Origin: Plantago major
Lineage: Eukaryota > Streptophyta > Magnoliopsida > Lamiales > Plantaginaceae
Assembly (NCBI GenBank): GCA_026545765.1
Contig: CM048841.1
Location: 99,901,352-99,965,351, forward strand
Length of the DNA stretch: 64,000 bases
Direction of reading: 5' to 3'
Shown in pieces: positions 23,553-34,594 of the stretch. The position numbers were made by a program, and so were the translations under genes. Every line of letters begins with the position of its first letter. Position 1 is the first letter of the stretch. The notes under the pieces were generated by a model. That model had not been told where the DNA came from. It saw nothing but the letters and a program-made list of their open reading frames with translations, and ran no database searches.

Positions 23553-23906
23553 TGCAGCAGGATTACGTTTCTATGAAATGCAAGACGTGGTGTTGTATTT
23601 ATGGCCACGTTTCTAGGGTTTGAAATCTTCTCATTAGTGGGCAATTTTAACAATATGAAAAAATGATTTTGATTGATAATAATACCAAGAATAAATAGAT
23701 ATTGATTGAAAGTATAATGAATGAACCGAAATATATTGGGAAAACGTGAAATTGTAGTATCAAAATGATTTCTTTCCTTATGTGTATTTTCTTTGATGAA
23801 TTTAGAAAAAAAAAATCAAAATTGCTATTAATTACCACATTCATTCTTAGCTTCAGTCTTATACAAAATGGATGGAATAGAAACAGAGCTTTTATTAATA
23901 TATAGA

Positions 23907-24894
23907 TTTCCTTCCATTAAAAAGGAAAAACGCCATACTATGTCTTCAATAATACTATAGAAAGACTACTTGAACATAGTAGGAGATGCTCCCAATGAAA
24001 AGTAAAATATTCTCCATGAAGACTCCAGCAGGGGCTAAACAGGACCGGCTAGCATTTCTCAAATTACCATACAGAGACCTCCAAGAGGGTCTGTTGTAGA
24101 GCAGCCTGGTGGAATTGATGTATGGAAATTGTGCACATAATTCTGGACTGGACAAAATAGCAAGTATATTTTAATATCAAAAGCTGATCAAATAAGTCAC
24201 TACATGAGGAGAAGGAAAAGGAAGATCAGAGAAACTGATGAAGGTTGGCACATCAGAACATGCACATCCATGATCTTCCAGAGCCGGACAAGTTTATTTT
24301 AATATTTCGGTTTCCCAACAACAACATTTGAATTAGAGAAGGTAAATGTTCGTTTATAAATAAGGAAAAGTGAAAATAATAAGTTTCAAACAACTATCTA
24401 CCAATTAATATATGCAATTAGTTTTATTACTATATAATTTGTGAAGCTTAAAAATTCTCCATTTCAAGACAACTTCTATTGTAATCATCAATTCAATTCA
24501 AATCCAAAAGCTATACTTTGTTAGAGATTAACCACATAACAGTTTGACAATGAAAGAAAAGCAAAGAATAACTAACCATATTAATACCAGTGCAAACAGA
24601 AAGCAAAAAATGAATTTCGTTAACACCATAAACATTTTAATTAATAACATGAATAATTTTTATAAAGATATATGACGTCTCTAAATAAGTCTCTCATTAT
24701 ACTTGGTGACAAAAGAAAATTGTTGAAAAAATTGCCCAAAAAGGTGTTTTCGTAGATGGGAACAAAAATATTAAATTAACATGTTAAATATACTAAATAA
24801 ACACATAAATTTTAAAGGTTCTTTCTCTCAAATATTTTTAAATTGTATTTATGCTGGAATTATTTGTAGGAAATTTGTTTTTGCCCACCCTAAT
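23907..24894. other. spacer without recognised genes
   Basis: A+T-rich DNA. A minus-strand open stretch at 23955-24155 (SSPELCAQFPYINSTRLL..) has a somewhat coding-like composition, but I cannot place it in a family. Nothing else stands out. Confidence 0.4.
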
Positions 24895-25326
24895 CAAATT
24901 TACTGGCGCCCGCCCCATCCCTGTCTTGGCAGCCCTTTGTTCATCATGAGAGAATTTTTGCAGCTATCCCCATATCAATATGTACAGTTTCCCCTTTGCA
25001 AAGCACGACATACTCCCCGATCTTCTCTCTTCTTCTGCCCGGTTTCATCGTCCTTCTTATATATATTCAGATGATCTAATCTAATTATTCGACCAAGAAT
25101 TTGAGCACCATTCATATGGTCTACAACAAGATTGTACTTCTTTGATCCTCTAGGCTAGAAAAGCAAACCCCATTGATTTTCCAGTGGCTCTGTCTCTAAC
25201 CAAATTAACACCAACAACCTCTCCATATTGCGCAAAAACAACAAGAAAATCGCCTTCGGTAGGGTCATAGGTAACACCGCCAATAAAAACATAAGCAGAA
25301 TCCTTATAATTGGCATGCCATGATGC
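24895..25326 (-). pseudogene. broken RBMX2-type RNA-binding protein (RRM plus CCCH zinc finger)
   Basis: From 25326 the minus strand reads ASWHANYKDSAYVFIGGV, then DPTEGDFLVVFAQYGEVV, GVNLVRDRATGKSMGFAFLA. This is an RRM with RNP2 (VFIGGV) and RNP1 (KSMGFAFL). A one-base loss at the normal FLAYEDQRST point turns TAC GAG into a stop. The next frame continues EDQRSTILVVDHMNGAQILG and GRIIRLDHL, then a decayed CCCH finger (GVCRALQRGNC..C) and QGWG. The order RRM, IIRVDH, CCCH matches the plant RBMX2 homologues (zinc finger CCCH 25/42 type), which act in the activated spliceosome. An intron acceptor (CTCTCCTGTCAG) precedes the RRM, so the source was genomic DNA and not a spliced mRNA. The first exon and C-terminus are absent. 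Confidence 0.8.
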
Positions 25327-25977
25327 CTGACAGGAGAGGGTGAAACGGATTCAGAATATGAACAAAAAAGAAGCAACATTAGGAGATATCTGAACAGGCA
25401 AGCCTCCAGAGAGAAGGCGGAAAGTAGAAGGAAAGCATCAGGGAAGCTGTTGAGAGCTTGAAGGAGAAGAACTTCTTTACCAATCCAACACTAGTTAACT
25501 TCCCAGACTTGTGGATTCAGAGAAATTGTTCGAAATCAGAATGTTCTGTTTCAAATTTTTTCTCTATATTTTACTTGTAATTACTACTAATGTTTTGCAA
25601 GACCAAATTAAGCATACCTACTACTGGTGTCATACAGTTCATCTACATGAAATATTGGAACTATTCGACTCCAAACCGTTGTAAATAGTCACCTACTGTA
25701 GATCGGGAAGCAAGTATGGTTCTGTTCCAGGTATACAAGACCAATCGTATAAGCACATACATTCAAGACAACCCTTCACTAAAAAGCATAAAAGAAGCAA
25801 ACGGAAACAACAGCATGTTATAAAAATAACAATTATCCGATCCAAATGTTGTTCAGAAACTAATAAATTCCAAATAGATCCGAGATGCAAACATAATGAG
25901 TATGATCAGTGGCATTACTAAAAAATAACATCATGATTTTAAAACTTCATTATGCAACTAAGCTCTTGCCACCTTGC
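25327..25977. other. spacer between the RBMX2 relic and the F-box gene
   Basis: The lower part is the intron-like upstream flank of the RBMX2 relic. No first exon of that gene could be found. The rest is A+T-rich and would include the 3' UTR of the F-box gene. Confidence 0.4.
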
Positions 25978-27114
25978 TTAAGGTGACACTAAACTTGTGA
26001 CATACATAACTGATTCACGAAAATGCGAATCATATCCCTTGAAATCTAATAGCTTGAGCGACTTACTTTTCGGGTCATAGAATATCAAGCCTCGTGTCTG
26101 GCTAATCAAAATTTCATCCTCTCCTGTCATCCATTTGGGTACACTCCAATAAGGAGATGCAATGGAAATAGTGATTATTTTATTCCACGGCTCATATTTC
26201 GACCCATGATGCTTCAGAACCCACAAATCCATGCTAGTTTTGCGAGGGGAAATCAGACAAAGGCATTCTCTGAGCACTTCCAATGAAAAGGAAAAATAAC
26301 GGGTCACCTTCAAAGAACTTGGTGGCTTTACCGTTCCGCAATCCTCACTTCCTAAATCAAAATAGAAAATATCGGCCTCGTCGTTTTCCTTTCTTCTCAT
26401 CCAGTAGAGCTTACTGGTAGCAAATTTCCCAAATCTGTAATATAGTCTATCGTTAGCATAAGGCAGCATCAACTTATAATCTAATGACTTCCAATCATTA
26501 GATATTGAACTATATACCCGTACAACCTTTGCACGGGATGTTTGGTAAATTGCCAAGACCTTGTAATCAGCACCATCAAAACCGAACCCGATGTTGGCAG
26601 GATACATGTGCACTGCCGGCAATTTTCTGGACTTTCTGGTGGATGGATTCCAGATGAACAAACGTAAATGATCCGGATGTTCTGAGAACGATGCACAACA
26701 GAGTCCATTATAGGAACCAATAAATTGAGTGAAACGTGCTCTTTTCCTCACGGGAGAGTAAAACTCATCTGCTATATCATCATGGTCTAATTTATTCAGT
26801 AAACCATGGTCTAATTTATTCAGTAAATCATGCAAATTATATTGCTTCCACCAAACGACATAATCTGGGCTCCAGATGGAAATAATGCGGGTATAATTTG
26901 TGTTGTTTTTTGCAACTAAATTCAACTGTGATTCAACGAACTGTTTACTAGAGATCAAATAATGCCATGATTTTGAAACGCACCTGAACTTCAACAATGA
27001 TTTGATTGGCAATCGTAACAAGATTTCATTAATCAAATCTTCCGGGATTTGCAATTTCCAGCAGATTGAAGGATCATGTTTGAGTTTCTTGGAGATTGAT
27101 CTGTTGTTCTCCAT
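25978..27114 (-). CDS. F-box protein with F-box-associated (FBA) domain
   Basis: Intact single-exon gene of 378 aa, the usual size and structure for FBA-type F-box genes. The F-box spans about residues 20-63 (LQIPEDLINEILLRLPIKSL, then KFRCVSKSWHYLISS) and should bind SKP1 in an SCF ubiquitin ligase. The FBA region follows: FIGSYNGLCCASF, LFIWNPSTRKSRKLP and GFGFDGADYKVLAIY. The substrate is unknown. Between the two domains, LLNKLDH is duplicated in tandem (near residues 95-110) by a 21-27 bp DNA duplication with otherwise intact frame. It begins at the first ATG (TCCAACCA before it); no upstream in-frame start was seen. This family expands rapidly in plants, so orthology cannot be assigned. 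Confidence 0.9.
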   Translation of the reverse strand: MENNRSISKKLKHDPSICWKLQIPEDLINEILLRLPIKSLLKFRCVSKSWHYLISSKQFVESQLNLVAKNNTNYTRIISIWSPDYVVWWKQYNLHDLLNKLDHGLLNKLDHDDIADEFYSPVRKRARFTQFIGSYNGLCCASFSEHPDHLRLFIWNPSTRKSRKLPAVHMYPANIGFGFDGADYKVLAIYQTSRAKVVRVYSSISNDWKSLDYKLMLPYANDRLYYRFGKFATSKLYWMRRKENDEADIFYFDLGSEDCGTVKPPSSLKVTRYFSFSLEVLRECLCLISPRKTSMDLWVLKHHGSKYEPWNKIITISIASPYWSVPKWMTGEDEILISQTRGLIFYDPKSKSLKLLDFKGYDSHFRESVMYVTSLVSP

Positions 27115-28380
27115 TGGTTGGAACGTAAAAAGAAGAAGGGTTTTCTATAGTTTTGTAGAAGAGCCCTAGTTTTATAACTAGCATCTTGGAATTAAGGGTA
27201 GTTAATTTAATTCAGGCCCCTAGTTAATTAGGAAGATTATCAAAGAAAGGAACGTAAATAATATTGACTTTTCTTCAACCCACTTTGGCTCCGGATCCTC
27301 CCACCCTAATGGTACTACATCTCCTCCTCCAACTCATGGATGGTTAACATGTGTCCATTTAACCAACCCACTCTAAATCAAATCATGGTTAAGTTTTAAT
27401 ATAGAATGTTATAAATTAGCACTTGTGACATAAATCAAATTAAAAGGAAAGAAGATTCAATATAATAAATGGAAATAAATCACAATGTATGATTTGACCA
27501 AAATATTTGCATCGTTCTTCCATCATGTCTAAAATTAGGGCTGAGCATCAGTGGACCGGACCCGAATTTTACCCTGACCCGGACCAGATCCGGACCGGAC
27601 CGTTTTTTCGGTCCGGGTCTCGGGTCCATGTTTTACCAAAATTCGAGTTTGGTGAATTGGTCAAAACCGGAAAAATTCGGTCAACCTTAACGAGCAGACA
27701 AGGCTTGGTACATCTAATCTTTCCCACACCGAAACTAAGTCTATTTGCATGTGTTATTACTACTTACTAACTTAAACTTAGACAAAGTGAAAAAGATATA
27801 ATATTTTTTAAATTCCAATTTACCCAAGTGAGTGTGCTAGACTGCTAGTGTAGTAGTTCCTGAAATTTGAAATGAAAAATGATGTGCATGTGCTAGTGGA
27901 GTCTTAGGTAGTTTTGCTTGGGTGGAATCAATTAATTAATGGTGTTGTTTAACTTCATGCAGATTAATTATTTGTTTCTGAGTTTTGTTGTGTAATGTGC
28001 AATAACTAATTATTAAATTAGTCCATTTTTTTTTTTAATCAACACTCAACAGGGTCAAAATGGTTCCAACCGAATGCCGATCTAGTCGATAAATGTGACC
28101 CTTTATCTACCGGTCATTTTAGTCGGTCAAATCGAATTGGCCCGTCTTTCAAATCTATCTAAAATGAACCGAAGTCCATGGAAGTAAATTATAAAATGAC
28201 CATGCACGCTTTTTTTTTTTTTTTTTATTTTCCAATTCAAAATGTGTAAATAATGATTTATTTTAACTATCAGAATAATAAACATTTAAAAATAATAAAT
28301 TATCTATTGAGGTGTTTAAAATATGAGGTGTATATTCTACAACCTTTTGATGAATTTTTAAACGTTTAATTATAACTATT

Positions 28381-28425
<45 letters not shown>

Positions 28426-28480
28426 TATTTGAAGTGTAACTTCTAATCAATTTTAGTTCCTAAAGACTATCAAAACATGT
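27115..28480. other. gene-free spacer with poly-T tracts
   Basis: No coding exon was found. A GC-rich, self-similar patch (27540-27640) repeats GGACCGGACC and GGTCCGGGTC in both orientations. Poly-T runs lie at 28210-28227 and at 28384-28422 (39 T). On the plus strand the long T run could instead be the A-tail of a minus-strand retroposed sequence, but no body was recognised next to it. Confidence 0.5.
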
Positions 28481-28489
28481 AATTTCAGT

Positions 28490-31400
28490 GGATCACCTCG
28501 TCATGATTTTGGTCAATGTTTGTACTATCAACATCATGAGCGATAGAAAAAACAAACAATACAATCGAATGATCGATGATTTCACAATTCACACACACGA
28601 AACGATCGGCTTAGAGCTCTCGTCTCGACAATGGTGCTTGCGATTGAGGCACAAACTGATAAACCCTAGCTAGCACCAAATTCGATCAATAAAAGTTCTT
28701 TATTTCCGGATTCGATCATCTGAATATGCACCTCGTTGTCTTCTCCGATCGATTCTGAACAGGTTTATTCACCACTCTCCTTCAGTTGGATTAGTTATTT
28801 CCATTTTTTGTTGACCTTCGTTTGCTTGTGTATATTCTCAACTTGAAATCTTCAACTGGATTTTTAATTCCATTTTTCTTCGATTAGGTTAGATTTATCC
28901 TTGTTTGGTGTTTCTGCTATGGTTTGTTTTGTGCCTCGGTGAGAAATTATTGAGCTTTTTTGGTAATGTTGAATTCTATACTTCTATTTTGTGCTTTTAC
29001 TTTTTGGAGTAATTGGTGAGTGTTTATGTGGTTTTCTTTTCCTTCAGCATATTCAATTTACTAGTGCACCTATTATATTTAGGAGACCTCCTTATTAGTG
29101 CAGCGCATAAGTTTAACAACCTCAATACTTTCAATGTTTGGTTCTGAAGGTTTTGAATACTTTGTTGGTTGTTCACTCGTTCAATATGAGCTCATTCAGA
29201 ATCTTCAAGGTCTGTGACACAGCTTGTGAATCTTGAGTTGAACGGGGGCTGCTTCTATTTTTTCAGCGCTTTGTTGTTTTATGCTTGGATTAGAAGATTA
29301 CGAGTTAAATATGTATTCTTTATAGTTTGTTTTATTGTTATTTATGGTACTTCTATGAAAATGCAGTTTGCAGGTTATGATGAATCATCCTGACAAAACC
29401 TGAATTAAGTGTAAACATCATTGATGTAGTAAGAAGCCGTGGGATTTTCAGAGAATGAAGAACGACACGGTAATTTTAACTTTTATGTTATTCCTTTTTT
29501 AACATTTGTGATAAATGGCATTGCATAGTGTTGAGTTTTTCTGCAGATATGTTGCGTATATCACCATATGTATAGTGCTAAGTTCTATATGGAATATACG
29601 ACACTCCAGCATTAGTAAATCTTTTGTATCCGCTAACATGCAACTGTTTTCTTGCAGTTGGGATTCATGCTGCTAACTTGTTACTGCGATCCTTAATGAC
29701 GGTGAGTCATTTTGGTTCTATGTATATACTACTAGAGGTGAGCTCCTTCTGCCATTGAGGTTCTTAGTTTTGTAATTGTCATATTTAGCACATATAAGAA
29801 CCTGATGATCACCAAATGCAATGTGTTTCCGACGTTGTCTCGGCACCTTACAGATCTCAAGGACTGTTGTGGGAAATCTATCTTGAGAATATGAACGTAG
29901 GCATTCTCTAATAAACGTAGGCATTCTCTAATTAAGTCACATAAAAAAGCATAATTATTTGACTATGGGCATCTTCTTGGTAGATATTGGTGTTAATTTG
30001 CTTTACTCTCATTTGTGTTGCCTCTTCTTGCTATTTACTAATTATTGGCGTTCATGTATACACTGGTTAATTATTTTAGTTTTCCCTTTCTCTTTTTATT
30101 TATTTCTGGATTCTTTGATGCTCATATCAAGTCTGTTGCTGGTGCTTTTTTTTTTTGTTTCAGGGAATGTAATCTTACTCTAAATCTGTGATTGCATTCT
30201 GATTCAACATAACTTTTCTTCATTTTTAGTTGAACTTTGAACAGTCACAGCAAGTTCAAGTGTACTCTCGGTCCTGAAACTGAATAATTTAATTCTAAGT
30301 GGGTTATAGGTGCCTGTGCTTTGGCAGGGGTTGGGGTAAACACTAGTAATTTTCTTATGCGTGTGTTTCCACCTTTTAGAATTCCTTCCTTCACAGCAAG
30401 AATTGAAAGTTCTGCAACTCTAAATGTAGAGTAGCTAGTTTGCAACCATATTTGTCATTCTTATTGGCTAATACCGAGATCTCTTATATATACTGTGATT
30501 TCTATAGCAAAATTTACCTGGTTTATCATCAGAGTTCACATTCACAAGTTCTGCATCTCTGCTATGACACGTGCTATTGGCTATATATAAGTGCTATCCA
30601 GATAGGAAGAGCCTTTTACAAATGCTTGTCCATGGTGATTTTAACTGTTGATAATTTGGGCATCTCAGGTTAACTTGATTGATTTATGGAATTTCAGTGA
30701 TCAAGGGACAAAAGTACGAGTTTTTTCTAGACCTTTAGAAATAACTAGTTAATTAAATGACAATAAAGATAGATATACCATGCTATCACAACCTGATATT
30801 ATTCACTTGCATTTTTTTCCCCTATCCATGTCCCTTTTCGTTTCCAATCCATCTGTAATGTTTTATACCTCTCAGTGTTGTATTTTAAAGCATAATTGAT
30901 TTGTCAATGTATAAAATCCGACTTCTAAAACCCAGGAAGCATGTCCATGTTATCATGTATGGTAATCATCTATAATAAACATATGTGTCATTTTGTGCTT
31001 ATATTGTGTTGTACAGTCATTCATGATCACTTGTTTCGTATTTCAGTGCTGACAGTTCACCGAGAAATGATTCATACATTCCCAAACTTGAAGCTGAACT
31101 AGTTGAGTACTGTGAGATGTTGGTGAGTTTTCATCGGCAATAAGAGCTTTAGTTTTTTCTGCCTGTTTGCATGTGACTAAAATTAAATTAAAAACCTGGT
31201 TAAAAAGTAAAAACACCTAAAAATTTCAACTAAAGGTTTTAACTCTTTACCAAACACTCAATTTATTTTTTTGGTGTTTCTCACAGATCCACCAAAGTAG
31301 TGAATCATTAAACTTTTTGGTGTATTACGTACAGATCAAAGTCTTAATACCCAAAAAATAAGATAGATCTAGAACGACATCAAATATTGGCCTACGATGA

Positions 31401-32500
31401 AACTAAGCTATCTTGAAGTATTATGCACTGTTGTGATAGAACCTTTCATTAATTCTTGTAATGAAAAATAAATCAGAAAGAGAATAGAGGTTATCTGCTG
31501 GAATGTACATCAGAGGTTATAGAAAACCTTTACTGTGGAGAAAATTCATTGCTTGCAGTTGCATCAAGCCAACAACATCAACATCAATAAAACTGTTCTC
31601 TTTTTGAGAATCATACTTGTGAATCTCTCCTGTCTCCTCTCTCATGTTGCTCACTTGTTGCATTTTTTGGTGCTCCGATAACATGGCCTGGCCTTCTGCA
31701 CAACAGATTCATCATCATCTGTAGCATACAATATCCGTTCTACTGGAGCAAGTTGAGTCCTTGGGTGAAGAAGGCAAGGTTGACGGAGCTGAAGCACTAT
31801 GAGAAAGGTGCATTTTATTATAAATGGTTGTGGTAACATTGTATAAAAAATGGGCGATCCTGTATGGTATACCATGCGTATATCAGAGTATGATCTTTCT
31901 ATTATCTAAGTTATCTCTATAAATTGGGAGTTAACCTCTTACTGACATAAAGCTGTTTATAAGTATTTGATTTGTCACCTTAATGTAGTTCATCAACAGC
32001 CTTTGTCCTAGATGAGGGGAGCATAAAATGGTAGTACTTGTTATCTGCCTAACTTATGATATGATCTCTAGTTTCTTGCACGCATCATCTTCACTTTCAG
32101 TCATCCTCTTGTAAACTGGTTCACAAATAATTTTGAGGAAGTTATTGATAACATAACATGTATCCTTTCTAGTTCACCTGTGCAGTAATATGTAAAATTT
32201 AGTGCAAATTTATGGTTTAAAGTCGTTGTCTTCTCCTAATACAGAATTATCAAGATGTCGAGATGGTTTAAAAGCACCCTTTGCCAATTTACTGTCAAGA
32301 TGTCAATCACTTCCTTTTCTCACTTTGTTTCTTGCTCTCTATTTAATAGGTTGAGTAATGCGCTTAAAGGTGGGGTGCGTAAGTTTTTGTACAAGATTCA
32401 GGTTACTGCTGAGCTCGTGGAAAGTGATACAGAAGCTGCAGTACCCTCTTGAAGATGCTCTGGAAAGTACTAGTAATGGTGGAGCTGTGGTTTCGTTTAG
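28490..32500 (+). pseudogene. decayed LUC7-like (U1 snRNP-associated) gene locus
   Basis: Two short LUC7-family segments lie in order on the plus strand. At 31047-31122, after a TTTCAG acceptor and before a GTGAG donor, the exon reads SSPRNDSYIPKLEAELVEYC, like the LUC7 segment SPRHDSYVPKFEAELAQFCE. At about 31732-31810 there is LLEQVESLGEEGKVDGAEAL, like LUC7 LLEQVEALGEEGKVDEAEAL. There one base is lost so that the expected MRKV falls out of frame. LUC7 proteins help U1 snRNP choose 5' splice sites. The zinc-finger exons were not found. Upstream, 28600-28760 looks like a 5' leader (AAACCCTAG, CT-rich). The outer limits are a guess; the two blocks are solid. Confidence 0.6.
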
Positions 32501-32838
32501 TTAATGATTCGACGAATTAATAGTTTTTACAATTATAGAACATCGTACAGAAAATCAGTTGTTATTTGGGATTGTTTACATTTTCTGTGTTGGTATTGTG
32601 CTGTTGTTTTGAGCAGGTTCTTGAACATTTTACTATGATTTGGTACTATTTTTGGATTTTGGGCAAGCAAATACTCCCTCAATTCCAAAGATCTCTTTCC
32701 ATTTTGACTTCGATAAGAAAGCAGGCTTTCATACAATATAAAAGATGATTTTATTCATATGTTGCCTATTTATATACATTCGAATATTGTAGTCTAACTT
32801 TCCTTAATATTTCAAACCTGCACCACCAAAAAATCTGC

Positions 32839-34092
32839 CTACCAGTAATACTTATCCAGTATTTCAACACACTTCTCATGAATTCCATCATTGGCATGAT
32901 TCAACAATGCTTCAATTTTGTCGAACCCATTTGCTTGCTCGATCATCCTAGCCATCTTATTCACATCAGCACTTCCTCCCCAGATAGATTCTCCGACCTC
33001 TAGTATGTTGTGCAGTGCGCTCAGAATTTTACTGACTATGTCCGAATCACTGCATGACAACATATTGCACAATGGCGGTATACAATTCTGGTCCACCAAG
33101 TATACGATCTGTTCGAGGGTTCCTCCAGCCGTGCAATTAGTGATAACCCATGCAGCCTCTATCTTTACTTTAAACTCTGCCTCTTTTAGAAAATTTACCA
33201 TGGGATCTATCAAACCAGAACTGATTACTGCCTGCTTCTGTTCTTGGTTTCCAGCTGTTATATTTGAAATTGTCCGGCAGATATTTAGCTTAATGAGTAT
33301 ACTGGGTTCTCGGGTCAACATAATTGAGAAGCATCTCAGAATACCCTGATCAATGAGGAGCTGAGTTTGAAGATCATCCCCTGAAGAAATATTTCTTACC
33401 ACATGGAGTGTTGGATTAACCACCCAAAATGAGGGGTGTAGGAGAAGCTTAGCTAATTGTTGCAGTACATGTGAATCGATCAGGTAGTGTACATCAGCGT
33501 TTGCACCACCAGAGAGGTGTGCAAGAGTCTTGCAAGTATTTTTAAGCACATCCTCGTCGTCGGCCGATTCAATAAGAATACTTGCAAGGACACTCCCTAC
33601 TTGTACTTTAACTTCAGGCTGCAGGTTGTCTCTGCACAAGTTCGACAGTAGCCGTGTGGCAACCCTCTTGATAGTAACACAGGCAGTTTCTAACCGAGTA
33701 ATCAAAGGAATCAAGGGACCTTGGGCAAGGACAAGGTCACCAAAATCAGCTGAATGAACAACAATGTTACTCAATGTCCACATTACTTGCTCGCGAACAT
33801 TGTCATCAGGAGAAGAGAGGAGGTTCACTAGGATCGGAACTGCACCATGATTTATAACTTCTTGGGTGTTCTCTTTCGTTCCAGAGGCGATCTTTGCAAG
33901 CGAACAGGCAGCCTCGTTCTGCAGCGGGAAAAAATCATCATAAGTAAGGCACTCGACAAGCAGCGGAACTGCACCACATTGAATTGCATGATCGATGGGA
34001 GGGTTGGTTTCGACCGAAAGCTCTTTCCGGATCTCCATAATTCCTTCCAGTAGAGCGTTATCAATATCATCATCAGTTATTGAAACATCCAT
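32839..34092 (-). CDS. importin-alpha-like armadillo protein without IBB domain, intronless
   Basis: 417 aa from the first real ATG (MDVSITDDDIDNALLEGI). The open frame continues upstream only to a TTG. Armadillo repeats follow: PPIDHAIQCGAVPLLVECL, ASGTKENTQEVINHGAVP, SPDDNVREQVMWTLSNI, SGDDLQTQLLIDQGIL, ISNITAGNQEQKQAVISSG and a C-terminus DIVSKILSALHNILEVGE..NKMARMIEQANGFDKIEALL. Importin-alphas carry NLS proteins to importin-beta. The basic importin-beta-binding (IBB) arm is absent, with a short acidic start instead. The NLS-site W..N pattern is kept in VMWTLSN and AAWVITN but changed in ATRLLSN, TCKTLAH and ICRTISN. Plant importin-alpha genes usually have many introns; this has none, which suggests a retrocopy, though no A-tail was seen. 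The uninterrupted frame suggests selection or a recent origin. Confidence 0.8.
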   Translation of the reverse strand: MDVSITDDDIDNALLEGIMEIRKELSVETNPPIDHAIQCGAVPLLVECLTYDDFFPLQNEAACSLAKIASGTKENTQEVINHGAVPILVNLLSSPDDNVREQVMWTLSNIVVHSADFGDLVLAQGPLIPLITRLETACVTIKRVATRLLSNLCRDNLQPEVKVQVGSVLASILIESADDEDVLKNTCKTLAHLSGGANADVHYLIDSHVLQQLAKLLLHPSFWVVNPTLHVVRNISSGDDLQTQLLIDQGILRCFSIMLTREPSILIKLNICRTISNITAGNQEQKQAVISSGLIDPMVNFLKEAEFKVKIEAAWVITNCTAGGTLEQIVYLVDQNCIPPLCNMLSCSDSDIVSKILSALHNILEVGESIWGGSADVNKMARMIEQANGFDKIEALLNHANDGIHEKCVEILDKYYW

Positions 34093-34230
34093 GGATTGTG
34101 ATGCTGCGATTCTCCAACTGTCGTAATGTGGGAAAGGGTAAGACAGAGAGAGTCGATTCTTCTCTATATGTGAAAAATCATGCAAGAATACAATTTGAAA
34201 TTTCTCGCAAGAACATATAGAGACTAAAAG

Positions 34231-34440
34231 AAGAACAAATTGATATGAGGAAGTTCTGCTCAATCAGCTCGGACTAATTGAATTTCAAGAAATGAAAGAG
34301 ATTACGAACCGTTTCTGCAATTAAAGAAGACGAAGAAGAACAAATTGATATGAGGAATTTCTGCTCAATCAGTTCGGACTAACTGAATTTCAAGAAATGA
34401 AAGAGATTACGAACTGTTTCTGCAATTAAAGAAGACGAAG
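34231..34440. repeat. 105 bp perfect-period tandem duplication upstream of the importin-like gene
   Basis: Copy 1 (34231-34335) and copy 2 (34336-34440) both start AAGAACAAATTGATATGAGG and differ at only a few bases. They sit 140-350 bp upstream of the start codon, in the promoter or 5' leader. The short unit and low divergence point to a recent duplication. Confidence 0.9.
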
Positions 34441-34594
34441 AAGAAGAAGACGCAATATAAATAGCGCGAACTGACCAACAACTGCATAACCAAGAGTCAA
34501 GAATTTGGGGAACTTCTATTAAGTATTCAATTGAGTCCCTGAACTTTCCAAAGTAACCAATTGAGTTCCATATTATGTAATCCTAACACTAGTA

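Larger units (their letters stand above)
14265..23906 (-). mobile_element. degenerate Helitron, about 9.6 kb (ends tentative)
   Basis: Rolling-circle DNA transposon on the minus strand. It holds a Rep/PIF1-helicase gene (14505-20037), an RPA-like C-terminus (22451-22684) and another coding fragment (22690-23552). Proposed 5' end: minus strand reads TCTATATATTAATAAAAG from 23906, preceded by A, which fits the A|TC rule and plant Helitron 5' style. Proposed 3' end: minus strand reads CCGTGGCTAGTACTAG and then T, fitting CTAG|T, at 14265 (or 14271). The usual GC-rich hairpin just before the 3' end is not evident, so that end is the weaker one. The coding part is certain; the boundaries are inferred. 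Confidence 0.6.

Noticed and set aside
27507-27770. open frame with GPDPDQIRTGPF-like residues
   Set aside because: Produced by a GGACCGGACC-type repeat patch; no protein family.
34093-34263. 57-residue N-terminal extension of the importin-alpha-like frame
   Set aside because: The frame opens with TTG, not ATG, and the added residues (SRTSSYQFVLLLVSICS..) do not resemble an IBB domain. The first ATG at 34092 is taken as the start.
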